NCBI GenBank assembly: GCA_022113835.1
Contig: JAILWY010000006.1
Span: 4,154,001-4,218,000, forward strand
DNA from: Atopsyche davidsoni
Lineage: Eukaryota > Arthropoda > Insecta > Trichoptera > Hydrobiosidae
Reading direction: 5' to 3'
Length of the DNA: 64,000 nucleotides
Part shown: positions 9,410-24,352 of the stretch, in pieces
Position numbering within the stretch: position 1 is the stretch's first letter
Layout of the letters: each line of letters starts with the position of its first letter
The notes under the pieces: model-generated
The model's database searches: none
Told to the model about the DNA's origin: nothing
Seen by the model: the letters and a program-made list of their open reading frames with translations, nothing else
Position numbers and translations under genes: made by a program

Positions 9410-12400
9410 GCAAAGAAAAGAAACACCAATTATTATCAGCACAAGTCATGTGAGGTTTTAAATTTTATTTGGACATAATAGATAACTTGAGCATGTATCA
9501 CATAACGACATAAGTCTCTATTAAACTGTAAGTGTATCCTTATCAAAGAAAAGAAACTCCAAAGCGGCAAAGGTCGGTCTTCAAAACTTCAACAGTTATA
9601 ATAACGTAAAACTCACGTTTTCTCAAGATTTATATAAACTCATAATAGTTCGTTGTCCTCTCAGAGCTATAATTTGTAACTAAAATTTCAGTTTTGCATT
9701 TTTACAAAAATACCAGTATTAATATATCATCTGACTATAAATACAAGATATGCTTATTGCTTATGAAACAGTAATACGGAAAAGAAACAATACATTTCCA
9801 TGACGTAATTTAATGTACTACTACAGGAAGTCTTCACAAAAAGTCGATTGAAATATACTGCATTACGCTAATATAGTAAGGAGTAAATCCGCAGTAAATT
9901 ATTTCGATTGTTATATGGAGGCACAAGATAGCGATCGCTTTGCTAAAAGTGGGTATGAAAACTGCATGCGAGGATCAGAGTTAAGACATTTATCCGCATT
10001 TGGCTCGCGACGCGTCGCTGAGCAGGGGGCAATGCCGGAAGTCAAGTTTGGCCTTAGCTAGAAAGTTCCGGGTGCCATTGAGTCGCGCGCAGACCGGATG
10101 CGCACATGGAGCCCGCCCAGGAATGGATGGTGGATGAAGTGTCCAGCCAATGGCGGCGGCAGAGTGAAATTTGTGCCTTGAAATGGGTTCGTTGTGGTCG
10201 AACGGAGGGTTATCTTGAAATAACTGTATTTAAAATTTCTTCATTACTATTAAACTAACTTCAATAATAATGTGAGCTTTGTATATCCCATTAGTAAAGA
10301 TTAAAAAAAATAACCAAATATCTTGAATAATCTGTCAAAAAGAAATTTAATAAAATATAAATATTTGATAATACTTAAATTACAAAATGGCACAAGTACC
10401 CGGGGCACTCTTGCCACGGCAGTGGTACGTAAATTTGTCGACATAACACTCGGTGAGGCGAGGGCGAGTCCCGCAGAGATCAGGCGCGGGCATAAAGGAG
10501 ACTGGCGGATTTGGTGTCAACAATAAAATTCCGAATCTACTGCCGCCATAAAAGAATCCGCCTTTTCAGAAAAACGCTCCGAGTAAAACCTTACTTATCA
10601 GCATTATCTGAAGACAAATTTCACGAACTATATTCACAATGTAACGCAAAAATACTTTTACACTATTTCACGAATATATTTTTTAAACCTATTGAATAAT
10701 ACTTCTCTGAGTAAGTTTTAAATTTAGTCTAGTAAATACTAATGAGTTAAAAAATATCTTGGTTTTTTCAAAACAATGTTTAATACGTAATTAATGCTTT
10801 AAAGATTTTTTTCTAAGCAGGCCTGCTTCCTGTCAGTGTGATGTCAGAACAAATTGATGTGTGATCAATTATGAAAGAATATTTCCAACGATTAATATGA
10901 AATCCATATTTTACACTCAACAGATTTAATATCTAATATCGTTTTACACGACGATATATTTCTTTGAAAATATTTCTATAAGAGAAGCAAAATATTTTAA
11001 AATTGTTGAAAAGATAATATTAGATCTTTTAATGTTTCTCTGTGGGATATCAGACTCCAGACGCTTATCCACGAGCCAGCATCTCGTAAAGATCACACTC
11101 GGTCTCCATATCGACTTTGCTCTACCAAATTGCTATTGGAATTTCCAACGCGACTCTCGGGTGTCAACTGTCGAAAAAGCAAATCGTAGAGACACTGCCA
11201 AACATGTGCTTTGTTTTTAAACTCAACCAAGAGCTATCAAAAAGTATTAAAACATGATTTAATATAGTTTTACAAATAATAGTTAACATCTATCAAAGAA
11301 CATTTTGAAATAAATATTATTTCAAGTAAACATAACATAACATTTTTACTGAAAAATAAATTTAAAACAGATAGTCTAACAGATATTCCAAACCCTTTGA
11401 AATTCTTGTTTATCCTTCTGAACATAAATATATATATATTTTTTTAAAGTAGATGATTTTAACCGCTGTGAAGCAATATTCATAGTATTTGTGTTTATTA
11501 CAATCAGATTATTACGAAATTCTTATCATTTACTTAAAAAAACATTGCTGGCCATTCGTACTGTAAACTATCGAAATAAAACCCCCTCACTCTGATATAT
11601 ATGTCTGTAAAATCGGGTGTTTTTCATTTAAGTCCGGAAACAATACATTACGCAGTTACAATGTCGGTATTGTGTTCCTGTAAGAAGCCTGCAGATAAGC
11701 CGGCCTCCTTATTTAAGCTCTCCCTTAGGACCATTTCTCACTGGCAACCCCTACAACTTCTTTATAATAAGTGGGCACCTAAAGAATATATACAGCTTCA
11801 TAAATTAAATTGATTCAATACAAACTGCTCTATAGTTTTATATAAACTTTTTTAAAGAAAATAATTATCTTCAAAGTAGACTTTTGAATTTACTCAAATA
11901 TGTACAAGATATGGAGCTGCCAGCTTGCTTTGAAGTTTGAAGTCAAAACTACTCCTTGAACATGTAATATGAAACTTTATTATATTTTACTAAAAATATG
12001 ATATTTATTGAGATTTCAAAAATAATTGACCGACAAGAATTTAACATTTTTAAAGAAATAAACTGAGAATATTATTGCATAAAAAATGTCTACGTGATCT
12101 TAATCTTTACCAAAATCATTTTTTCGCATGAATCATATTATATGTTGTTAATATTGTTTTTTGTCATAAATTTCAAAGAAAACATTAAAGATTTGGGTGG
12201 TTTCAAGTTTATATAATATAAATAATAATTTATTTACTGTTCGTATACGTGAGCATCTAAAAATAGACCCCTCCACAGAGTGCGGAACAAAACAAAAAAA
12301 CGTGCACGAAGCACTCAGCAGCAGAAAAGAAGATGAAGGTGGACTTAAAACCCTGAAAACCTGATGGAAAGGCCGTAAAACCAGGTGGGCCGTAAAAACT

Positions 12401-12880
12401 GTCCTGCGGCCCGAGGGTCGTAAGGATGATTAGAGGGAAACTACCCTCGACTGTTCAATGTAGCAATACTTGTTATTCCTACCCCACTTACCCTACACGC
12501 GATTACAATACTTTAAAAATAATTATGAATCATTTTCATAAGAAACATGTTTGAAATTTTCTATTTTTACTGGCAAATGATCAAGTTATAAATATGACGA
12601 TCTTTTTCTGTTATGTTTTGAGCTTGAACAATTCAAAACCGAGTGTGATTAATATTGGTTGTAGTCTCAATAGTATTTAGAACTCAATATTAGTCTAAAA
12701 ATGAAATCATCAATCATTAGTTGAGATAAATGCAATTATAAATGTAAAAAAAATGTTTTACAAAGCTTTTATCAATTGGTATACTCAGAATTATATTAAG
12801 CAGGTGTTCCTAAAAAAAGTAAAGTAGTAGATTTGTGTATGTAATGTATTTTTCAATATATTTGCAATATATGTGAGTAC
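9410..12880. other. intron 1, acceptor-proximal part with GC-rich islands
   Basis: GC-rich islands lie at about 9940-10165, 10395-10515 and 12280-12440. The last has an odd purine-rich composition with two GGCCGTAAAA words about 26 bases apart. No coding frame with known domain features occurs. The remainder is AT-rich. Confidence 0.4.
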
Positions 12881-15335
12881 GATTCTATTCTTTCAATCTC
12901 TCGGTTAGGCCCCAAGCGTGTGCTTTTTAAAAGTGGAGTTCGTGCAAGTCCTCCGAGCCTCACCGCGGAGATATTTTCCGTTTCAATTAGCCATTTCTTC
13001 AGAGTCCTTCTCGCGGCGTCCCACAGTGATCTCCCCCCAGAGCTTATCTGATCTCCACTGGCTTCTGAGACGCCCGTTTCACTCTAAGGGTTGTAGTTTC
13101 CGACGAAAAAACTAAACGCTTGAAATGCCGAACGGATAATGAACTCTGTAAGGCAAGTAGTATAATCTAAATATTACACTTCCAACAAAAGTATATTTTA
13201 TCTAATTTAATGCTTAAGTAAAAGGACATCCATGCAGTGTATGAAATCAATTCAATCAATATAAATTTGATGAAAAATTAAAAAAATAATATGTATTAAA
13301 ATATAACTTATTCTTAAATCCTTTTTCTGAATGTTAAAATAAACGTGCTGTAGAACAAATAAAAATATTAATATTATGGTAAGAAAATTAACTGAATAAA
13401 AAAAAAATATGCTTCAATATGATTGTCATCTATTATATTGATGAACGTATATATTCTGTTATTTATGATTAAAATGCCATAGATTTTTAAATTTATGAAC
13501 ATTTAAAACAAATTGAACATTAAACACTGAAATAATGTGTTATATGGTTATGTTTAATTTGTGGTCTTAAAAATAATTTATTTTGATATTTTTTTAGGGC
13601 GACTACACCTGATATCAAATATTTAATTTGAAAAACTTCTTTATATAGACTAACAAAATTTTAGACATCACCCAGATTCGTTATTTGCTGCAATAAGTTA
13701 TATCATAAAATTAAAATATTTTATAATTCAAAATTAAGTATGTTATATTTGATTTTGTGATATCGCAAAAAAAGACGAAAAAAAGTAAGTGCGCAGTTGA
13801 AAGGCAGGGGTGGTAAATTGTGTGGACGGAGCCGCATTTTGTTTATTTATCCAGCAGCGAGACCAGATTTGGCCTCCGCTGGCCGTACGTGTCCGCTGCC
13901 ATTACGCCCGGTAACGGCAGGAGGACTTTTATGACGGAGGACCATCAACTGTTGGCCACGCCGCAGCAGAATTTGTCCCGCTTGGGAATTGAGTCCGGGG
14001 TTGGGGGTGACTCACTAGCGGAGGGGCGGGAGTCGTGTTACTGCCCTCGACGTATTATGTCCTTTTTTGGATATGGTTTTCGGTGACAATGTTGCGAGAG
14101 GACCCCGGCTTCTAATTCGCGAACAAGAGTGTATTTCCCGATATAATAAAACGCGACAGTTGAAATATTTTTTCCTTAAAGCATGGGATGTAAAAAAAAC
14201 TAAATAAACTTCACTGAGAGGATAAACAGCTAAACCAAATTAAATCATAGATAGATTTTGCATTTTAAGTTTTTCATTTTTAACGTTTTATTCAAAAGGT
14301 AAAAAACTACAATATGTATATGTTGACACTTCTCAAACTTAACAAAATAAAAATCTACTACTTTTTTATAATTTTTGTAAATATAAGACGTTCAGCTAAT
14401 ATATTTTTAATAAAGACAACCACTTCATTTCAAATCAGCTAAAATTTCCACGTCACAATAATCGCATTTCATAGAACCGGATAAAGTCCGAAAAGTTCAC
14501 TTTGACTCATTGAAGGGGTCGGAAAGAAGTCTCCGCTTTGAAGGTGACGGAAGTTCCCGGAGCCTCTCGCGGTGCGAGCGCAACTCCCCGGGGGAGCTTA
14601 GGGCCTTTTTATTTCCTCAGATCACTTTAAAGTTTGGAGCTAATGGCGGAGAGCTTAGTTTACATTTGGGAGGAAAAATGAGAAGGGTTCTTTCCGCCGT
14701 ATAATTCTGAAGGGTCAACCCAGGGCAATCTCAAAGGTATTGAATTTTATGAGGCTTTAAACTTTTTTTTATCGAGACTCAAAAATGATAATGCGCTGTT
14801 AATTTTGGTTGTTTTTTATTTGAAATTTAATAGGTCTGAGTCTTATATATAATATATACCATGTACACGTCTGAATTTTAAGCTTAAAAATTATAACTTT
14901 TTTGATTTTTGAGTATTAAAACAATACACTGCAATGCCAAGTAAATTATTTTGAATAACTAAAAGGAAGATAATGAACTGAATAATTTCATTTGTTTTTT
15001 TTTTAGTATTTGATAAAAAATTGCATGAAATATCTGCGAATTTATCAGACACATTTTTTTATTATTGAGTATAGTCTACAAATAATTGTTGAACAGCACT
15101 CACCAAGATAGTACTGAGAACAAAAAGCGAGGTGCTCCGAGGTGGCGAACGTCTCGGGGCATTTTTTGCAGCGGGGGCAGAAAGGCGTCGAGAACGGGCG
15201 AAGAGAGTGATAAAAAGTGGCCCGGCCCCCCGGGAGCGCCGGCCCTGCGTGCGCCATGCGGGGGAGAGGGGGGCAATTGAACCAATTTGGAAGGCCGGTC
15301 CGCCCCAGCCCCCTTCTTAAGAAAACGTGCCAAAT
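12881..15335. other. intron 1, cluster of four GC-rich islands
   Basis: Islands lie at about 12900-13110, 13790-14110, 14500-14720 and 15110-15330, each 200-320 bases and separated by AT-rich spacers. The densest is 15110-15330. Open frames over them exist on both strands and differ in wording, as expected when composition, not coding, keeps frames open. They are good candidates for enhancers. Confidence 0.42.
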
Positions 15336-18300
15336 AAGAGGGAATGCTTTTGAGTAGTACGTCTGTCATGGTTTTCCTTCTTTTTTCGTGGTAATAAAAT
15401 TGTTTTTTTTGTCTTGCTGATGAAAAATGTGAGAAAAATATAACCTTTATACTAGATAACTAAAAATAAAAATGTATTATAAGTTAATAGTACTTTTCAG
15501 AGTGAAAAACGAAAAAATCATTCCTACAAACCATATAGATTAATTTTAAATAAAAAGTTTTCCCTTGAATACTTATATTGAAACTACATTAGTCTCGTAT
15601 TTTACATTGCATTTTATTTTTGATAGATTTTAGCAAATTAAGTATTATCAGAATGCTGCTCATGAATTAAAATTATACAAATTTATACCAACTTTATGAT
15701 ATCTTTGATATTGGATTAATTTCATATAAGTATTGTAAAGTTTTTCAAAAGCATTATAGTTGTATAATTTATAAATACAAATGAGTAGGAATGATAATTG
15801 CGTAGAGTTATTTCATAGTTATTTATGTTTAATTTTGAATATATTTATATATATAATTAGTTTTAGCAATGAAAATATGTGTTATGTGTAATAAATATCT
15901 TGATGCTCACAGATACGGTCAATTGACTTGCGAATGTTTGAAGAAAGAGTCCCTCGGGAAATGTATGGCGACACGAGTAACAGAATATGAGGAAGAACCC
16001 CTCGACACGCGCAAACTCTACAGGTTTTATTCCGGATTATTAGATAAAAAGTTTATTGTTTTCCAAATAATTGAAAAAATACCTCTTTAAAAGCTCACAC
16101 GAGGCCCTATGTCTAATTCCCACTTAAATAATTATTTCAAGTGTAATTTTTGTCTTTTAACAGATCTATTTTTTTCTTTGAATAGCACACCTTTTATTTT
16201 CATATTAACTGAAAAGCATTTGTTTCATTGATGGAAGAATTTAATAGTATTCTTTGAAAAGTTAAGGTTTCATAATTGTTTTTTTAAATTATTACATTTT
16301 GTTAAATGAAAATAGTTTTGATTACAATGTCTCTATTCAATCAAATGTTGCTTATAGTATAGTAATTTGTACCATCAGAAGCCAAGTTTTCTAAGGGTAG
16401 TTAGGGTGGACAGCCGTTCCGAGAATTCGTATTAAACATAATAATTAATATGAATGTGACATTCGAGCGACAACTTCTGTGTTACAAATGAAATGGGGTG
16501 CATTTTTATAAGCCAGCTTTCAAAATCGCTCATTGCACCGATAATATTGCCAAAGGCGAGGGGCACTCTAATAAGACCTCGGCTAAATAAAACTTATTTT
16601 TAACTCTTTAATATATGATTTAAAAAGTTATTTAAATTTTTTTAATGTATGTATTTAATAAGTTCAATAAATACTTGAAAATCGAATATCTAATATTTGT
16701 GGGTAAAATTCATGTACATTTTGTATATTGTATAAAGTACTCATCATGAGTTATTAACTTTTATTTGGGGTGTAATTTTTTTAATTAAAAATGATAAATT
16801 ATAATCTAATGTGGCAAAATGTAGTGAAAGTTATTTACAAAAATCTATATTCTTTCTTGTGTATACGAATGGTTTTTGTATAACTGATATATTTTACCAA
16901 AATAATTCAAGATTGCAAGTATGCGAACTACTCAGTCGCCCTTGCAATAAACATGGCCGGTATTAATGAATGGTCGCACACGTGACCTGTCCCCCGCCCC
17001 GGAGGCATTTACAGGCGACAACCCGCGGAGCAGGGGAGGGAGATCGCACTCTCACGCAAAAGTAACTGAGTTCATATTTTCATCCTAAAAACACTAATAT
17101 TCTCTAAACAAAATATTCCACCGATAAATAATTTCAAAAACATTGGTAATAATAAACTTTTATAAAATAAAACTGGAAAGAACCCGTGTGTTTTCAATAA
17201 AAATAATAAATTCGATGTGAAAGTTCGAAGTTCTAAAAAATAGAGCTTCAAGATTCTTACATAAATAATAGAGTATAACAAATATATATTGATCTTTTTA
17301 AAATCTTCAATATATATATCTTTGAACGAACAAATGTCAATTGAAAATATTGTAACAATAAAAATTATATTAATAATTATCAGAAATAGAACTGATACTC
17401 CAAAGCTCACGTCACCCTCTACAAATTGACTCTTGAAGCAGGGTGGTAGGGCGAGAAAGTTTTTCATTCGCCGGTCACTCTCTAATAACCTGTATTATTA
17501 GTGCCCTAGGGTAGTGTGTTTCAAGGGATGATATTACACAGTCGTATAAAATGATAATCGAATATATTATAAGATAATACTGGATACTATTATGTCGTTG
17601 AAGATGTATACTTAACAAGACATTTTATCAGAAATGTATTTTATTTCTTAGATATTATAATAATTTTCATTTTTGATTTATATAAAAAAATATTATGATT
17701 ATCGATTATGCTCAAATCAATCGGATTCAATAATGTATGCAATTGAGTAAATTTTTGTTGGGTTTACAATAATACTTAAATGGCTTTACCGCATCATTAC
17801 AGTTGTAACGACACGTCCAAAAAATGCTAAATCCCATAAATAGGCATTAACATAAGCGCCTCTTACAAAAGGCGCGCCGGAATAGGTTTACCAGCCAAAT
17901 GACAGTAATTCGTTCTTTCGCCAGGGTCCCTTCGTTATTCGCCGATTCAGAGCGTTTTATTGAACAGACTCCGGCCATATAATTTGGCTAGCGTCCGGTG
18001 GTTCGTCAATTGATCCAATTTGTGATTGATTCCCCTCGATTTTTTCTTGCAATTTGTTCTGTAGTAGAAAACTAGAGGTGATTTCACAATACAACCCCGG
18101 AATAAGCTGAATACTTTTATCATCTAAGTCTTTCACTTACTGATTAAAAAAACATGTCATGAAATTACTTAACTAAATTTTAATAAAAAAAAAATTGTTT
18201 TTCTATAATCAATTTGATAGACACAAGAAATTATTAACATACACGTTGGAAATAAGTGAGGGTTTGAATAATATTTTTATAAAATGTACAATCAAAATAT

Positions 18301-19582
18301 TTTATTCATTTCATATTTCCATATTCCAATCATTAGTCATAATCATTAAAATTACATGATGAAATACTTTTGTTAAAACAATTTATATCATAAATATATG
18401 ATATGATTTTTTTATTTATTATCTTTTTATTGGTCAACATGTCTCGGGCAAATGATCTAACTTCCCCTACAGGTATTCTCTTCTGGCGAACATTCTACTG
18501 ACCACAAAAATGCAGGAGAGGCTGATTGCTAATAAGGGAAGAAACTTACTTGGACTGTTTGTCTTTGACCAATTGTAATCGGAATAAGTCCGAGGGAGGA
18601 AAGAATATCCCTAAAATAGACGTAGCGCCTACGTGGATGGTTTCCGTAATGTCCCTGGAGTGATAATAACACTATATATGATACTGATTAATCAAGTGCT
18701 TCTAAAAACATAACTAACACATAAGAAAATAATATGACAGTGAGTTCTGTATGGCAAGTATTTAATAAAAAATACATATATATTTTTTTTCTTCATTTCG
18801 AAATAAAAATTAAAACAAGTATGGGAACATGTATCATAATTTTAGATAACATAAGAATTATCTTGTCTTATAAATATATATTTATTATAAAACCGTCAAT
18901 ATTTGAAAATATTAAAGGTAGACAAAAGTTACCAACGAATAATCACACCAGTCTCTAAATATATTTATTTGATTAGTATAAAAAGACTTTCTAAACAAAC
19001 AAATAACAGCTACTAACTGTGTCAAAACAAATCACTTTTATTGCTATTTCATCATAGTGTACTTTAAAAGAGTTGTTTCTGTCGTGATCTCGTTTTTTTC
19101 AGTAGATAAATCAAAACGCCAGTAAGTTAAAGTGAGTAGGTAATAGTTTTCTCAGCGCTACAAATCGCATAACGAAAACTTCAATTTCAATCGACAACAA
19201 AACTGAAACAAAGAAAAAAAACGCAGAGGCGTCGTTGTTTCGTCGGCGGGGGAATGCGCGTGCAATTTGCAGCTTCATCCGCACAATTATCGACGGAATC
19301 TGGTAAAAAACTGGATCCGCAGAAAGAATGGTGCAGAAATCGAGGCTGAAAAAATAGTCGGGGGCTCGGGGCCTCCCCCGTCCCCGGGGAGCGTTTCAAT
19401 CAGCGGCGGTAAGCTCCGGACACTCGCCCAGGATCGGACAAGCTGAAATGCATTTATGCCGTGTCCAGGTTTTGCTCGCATACCCCAGGTGAGGGAATTT
19501 TCATTCTTATGTCAGTACTAAGCACTTTGAGGTTTGTAAAAAAATGTTTAAAAAAATTATTGTATAAATTATATTTTTTTGA
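15336..19582. other. intron 1, mostly AT-rich with four islands
   Basis: Islands lie at about 16920-17060, 17790-18060, 18430-18660 and 19190-19500. The first has a CACGTG at about 16979. A 131-codon minus-strand frame at 17072-17467 is AT-rich, hydrophobic by composition and judged spurious. Confidence 0.4.
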
Positions 19583-19885
19583 TATAATAAAATAAAAACC
19601 AAGTGGTTTTGGAACTACCTTATTTCAATTGTAGCGAGAGCTCTTTCGCCGAACACGGCATCTTCAAAACTGAGTCTATACAGAAAAAGGCGAGCTTATA
19701 CATAATTATGTGGAAAAAAAAATTCCACATAAATTTGTAATGTAGTATAATCTATGATTCATGTATTTCTGTTGATTTTTTTATGTATAAAATCGCTTTG
19801 ATTAGATGCCGTGTTCGGCGAAAGAGCTCTCGCTACAACTGAAATAAACGTAGTCTCCAAAACCACTTGGTTTTTTTTTATTATA
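19583..19885. mobile_element. foldback MITE with about 80-bp terminal inverted repeats
   Basis: The left arm 19583-19662 and right arm 19805-19885 are inverted copies with only a few differences. They share ACCAAGTGGTTTTGGA and TGTAGCGAGAGCTCTTTCGC and CGAACACGGCATC. The centre holds a further hairpin, ATGTGGAA at 19708-19715 against TTCCACAT at 19723-19730. Both outer ends begin with TATAATAAAA, so a TA target site and Tc1/mariner-type origin are plausible. No protein is encoded. Confidence 0.88.
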
Positions 19886-22800
19886 GTAAAATTAAGTATT
19901 ACAAAATAAATACCAGTTCCATTAATAATAATTTTTTGACACTAAAATCTTCTCAAAAACAGCATATAATATATTAATAATAATTTTTTTTTACAGATGT
20001 TCTGGTATATCAATAAAAGGTTTCAATGCGATATAATATGAGTAAATCGTAGAATACGTACACTTGTTCTAGTAAACGATTAATTGACAAGGTTTATCTA
20101 TATATATAGTGCACTTATATTCAAAATACTATCACTATGTTCTACTTATTTACGAATTAAAATTTAAGCTTCCAAGAAAAGCAAGAAATATAGACCTTAT
20201 TTATGTTCAATCCATATAAATATGTTGTAAATCATCTTAGATTTGACGTCTTATTAAAAATTATTTTATCCTTAAATAATCCATATATAATGGGTTGGTT
20301 TTTACATAGGCCCATATTTAGTTCTAGTTGCAATATTCTGATCTATTATAAGAAATGAAACATATATTAAATTCAAGTTTTAATATTAAAATCAAGTAGC
20401 AAAAAAATATTTGACAAAAGCTTATAATATATAAGATTCATATTTATAAAACATATATCATAGAATATTATCAAAAATGAGTAAACTTTGCTTCTCTTAT
20501 TTAACAATAATTTTTAAAAAATTACCAATAAATTGGTTTAGATCTATCAGATAAATAAGCGCTATGAAATATGAAACGTTTTGTGGTGAGATTTTTAAAA
20601 ATAGCGAGGATAATCAATAAATCATCGTATATAAAGAAAAATTACGATTCGATAGAATCCAAAACGAATTAGATTTAAATATCAAAAGATTATCCCACAA
20701 TATTTTCTGGCTATTTGAATATTGTAAAATCAGTACAAAGGAGACCATGGATGAGTGGCAAAAAAATAAAGCGCATGAATTCTTCAGCAAATATGCTATT
20801 CCAAAAAATAGTACAGTTAATAAACGGGGCAATATATTTATTATAGATACGAAAGCGAATAAATATGCATAGCACATTCTATATTGTATTAATAAGTGAG
20901 ATTATAAAGGCGTGAGTTAATCGTTTAAATGATTAAATACGAGCCACCAAACCAAAACAAACGACAGCCTGAGCCAGGAACGGCCAAAATTCAATAAAAA
21001 TTTCATTACCTCCCGCAGTTGTGGTTCAGTTGACCCGCGGTGCTCATTAGGACCACTTTGGATTCCAGACCTGGCGGCTGGCAGTTCAGATTTCAATACC
21101 AGCGTCCTCCCCTACGTGATGCGATTCTCGCCCGTTTGTGATTATTTGCAAAAGTGATGTATTGTTATGGGCGAGATGATATTTCACGGCGGTTTTACTG
21201 AGTTCCGAGGGATTTGCGATTTATTAGCACTAACACGACAACGCAATTCTATCTGGATATAGTGGATTTTTCAGTACGTAGAAAAGTTTTATTAAAATTT
21301 CAGTATAAGTAAATTTTACGTTGTCACTTAAAAAAATACTCGATGCCTTATATGAATCTTAAAGCTGAAATTAAATAGCATTAAACATTATACAGATAAT
21401 CATCAGTGGTGTGTAATGAAGACACGGCATAAATAGCATTCCGGCTAATGATATGGTTTGTTCGTTCATGATACAATAGCAGAAGCAAGCCATACGGGAG
21501 CACTTCAATATGGCCAGACAGTGGAGGTATGTCGCATACTTTGTGTGCACAAATATAAGAAGCATCACACTTAGAGACATAGAGGTAAAATCGGCAAAAA
21601 TGGTATTGGTTGAGGATGCTTCGAGACCTTAGGATGGTCCGAGAGACCATCTGAATTCTGCAATGTGATAATCAGGTTGTTAGCTGTATTCTTGAAGCAA
21701 GTTTTTTAATCTGCAGATAACTGCTGGACGTGAAGATTAAGTATAAGTCGAAGGAATTAACACCGAATGTAAAATTATAAAAAAATTAACTAAATAGAAA
21801 GATTTTCACTGCAGTAGTTGTGTAATATAATGGATTATAAACGATAATTACAAGAATATTAACCAGTGAGTAAAATACACATATTCATTGTTTGCCACTA
21901 ATTATATCAACTATTTAATAATAATAAAACGATATATTTCAATACGTGTTTTCTTCGAAATAATGCAAGCAAATTTGTCTTCAGATACTTTTCAATATCA
22001 AATATTTTTTTTAATATATCTAATAGTCATGTCGGTATTAATATTCGTTTGACGCATGTTGTTTTAAGAAACTTGTCCACGGTCGATAGGCTATTTGGAG
22101 TAAGATTCTTTTGAGCGTTTTATTTTCTCAAGTCTTTGTTATTTTGTAGTGAACGCTTTGGAGCAATCCATGTAATGTGAACGCATTTCTTAAGTGCCCA
22201 TCAAGTGCGACCACGGATCCGGCATCCAGTAGTACAACAACATATATGATAGTTATTTATTAAGAATTTATACCGGATCGAGATATACGATTATCGCTGC
22301 GGTTTCGCGCTATCCGCATTATCTCGATCCTTGTTGTTTGAAATGGCTTAAGTTTTAGCAATGCTTTGCTTTTATCGGAATACTAGACACTTCCAAGGGT
22401 TTTTTTAGAAGAAATAACGTACAAAAGTTCAACATATTAGAATATAATTGTGGACTGAATACAAAGTAATCATTATCAACCAAAAACCAAATGATCTTTT
22501 GCTTTGTTGGTATAAGTTCTTAGATTTTGAATGGTTATTGAGAGAGAAGAATAATGAAAATATAAACAGCGTATTTTTCACTAACAAATCTGACCATCTG
22601 CAATAACTACGATACAAATTTTATCAAAAAAATTAACTCTGGTTTTATGATTTAAGATTGAAATAGTCTTGTTATTGCCGGTTTCAAAAAAAATCGCTAA
22701 AAATTTATCACACTGTATAAAACTGAAGATCTTTTGCCAAGCTGCAAAGTATTTATAAAAATGGATAAAAATTAAAACGAATAACACATTTATTAGAACG

Positions 22801-24352
22801 TCCAGTTAGTGCTAATAAGATTTTTATTGTTATTTACGGAAAGCACATAAATTATATTTTAGTTTTATAAAAATATTAGAAATAAAATTCTTAAAAGATT
22901 GTTTATATCGTGTATAAATATTTTTCTATCTTCTTTATTATATTTTCTAGAGCATGCTGTATTTCCAAGTATCGAGTTACACATAATTTTCCAAAATTGC
23001 CTTCGAAGGAGCTCGCAAAAGCGATCCAGATGCTCTGCAGTCGACACTAGCGTCTCCAACGGCCAGATTGGTAATCTAATAAAATATAAAATGTCAGCTT
23101 CTGGGGGACAAGATGGCCACTGATTATTTCCGTCCACGGCACCCGGGCGGCCAGGGCGGCCAGGACGGCCAGGGAGAAAACTGCGCATAAAAGAAAATGG
23201 CCATGAGATAATATTGGTTAAACGAAAATTGGTTTTATTGTGATTTTTATGAATATTGTTGTTTGGGGAAATATTATTTGCTTCCATCAAATAGTTAAGA
23301 TCTTTCATGGAGATAGTGTCGAGTTTACAATTCTGTCCTGATTATATTTTCTTTATACGATTATTTTAACACGTGCTCACTCTAAGGCTACACTTTTATA
23401 TAGTAAGAAGTATTATTATAGAATATAGATTAAACTGTTTGTATTCAATTGAAGGTTAATTAATGCTTTTCTAAAATTATACAGGTATACGAGAGTGACC
23501 AGGTTTATGCATATGGATTGGAATTTCTTACACCAAGTACTTTACTCACTGACTATTTTTCAAAAAGCATTAAAAAGTATACATCGTTCGTGCGATTGAT
23601 TTTTACCTTAGCATTTAGCAACATCATAGGGTTTTGTCCTTCATTTGAACATATTCCGCCATCACGATTTTTGTTTTCTTAGCACGATTTAGAAGTCCAT
23701 ACATGGCTACAAGAAAATTATTGAGAGTAATGAATTTCTGCTGTCTAAATCTACACCATAAACTGAGTTTTTAGTATCAACTTTATTTTCTGGGCTGATA
23801 CGTAGTTTTTGGTTCCTTTTTATTTAATCGAACTTTGTTATGAATTTAAATATAATTATTTAAAATTTTCTATTGAAACAAACTATTGAGAAAATAGTCC
23901 GGCATGAAACTGGATTGCATAGAAAAACGTGTGAAATCGTAATGCATGACCAATCCGTTTGATACATCGCCCAGAAGAATAATCTAAGGGGAAACCATGA
24001 CAAGGATTTTTTCTTAAAAGTGAATAATTATTATTATTTACTATCCATTTAAATACATTTTTCAAAGTTTTAAATGTATTTTATTTGAGAAGAAAATTAG
24101 GAGATGCAAATATCTTTATGAGTAATTTTTTTAAAGAATTAATATATTTATTTTAATTCAAAATAAATTACTACTCAATTATCTAGTAAGTTAAACTAAT
24201 ATAGGTATTTTTGTGAAGAGTACTATTAAAAACGTACAAATAATAGTTTTTAATATATTATTAATTTCACATAAGACATCGGTTTGTCACTAAAACGACT
24301 ATTTTATTAAGAAATTCAATATTTTTGACAGAGAGTACTTGGTGGAATTCCA
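19886..24352. other. intron 1, AT-rich with two islands and a hairpin
   Basis: Islands lie at about 20930-21230 and 23000-23190. The second ends with three near-copies of GGCGGCCAGG in a row at about 23147-23175. A hairpin is at 22275-22330. No coding frame is supported. Confidence 0.4.
22275..22330. repeat. 11-bp stem inverted repeat
   Basis: GGATCGAGATA at 22275-22285 pairs perfectly with TATCTCGATCC at 22320-22330 around a 34-base GC-richer loop. It stands out from the AT-rich surroundings. Its role is unknown. Confidence 0.6.

Noticed and set aside
17072..17467. 131-codon hydrophobic frame, minus strand
   Set aside because: Phe, Ile and Leu content follows AT-rich composition, with no domain, conserved motif or splice context.
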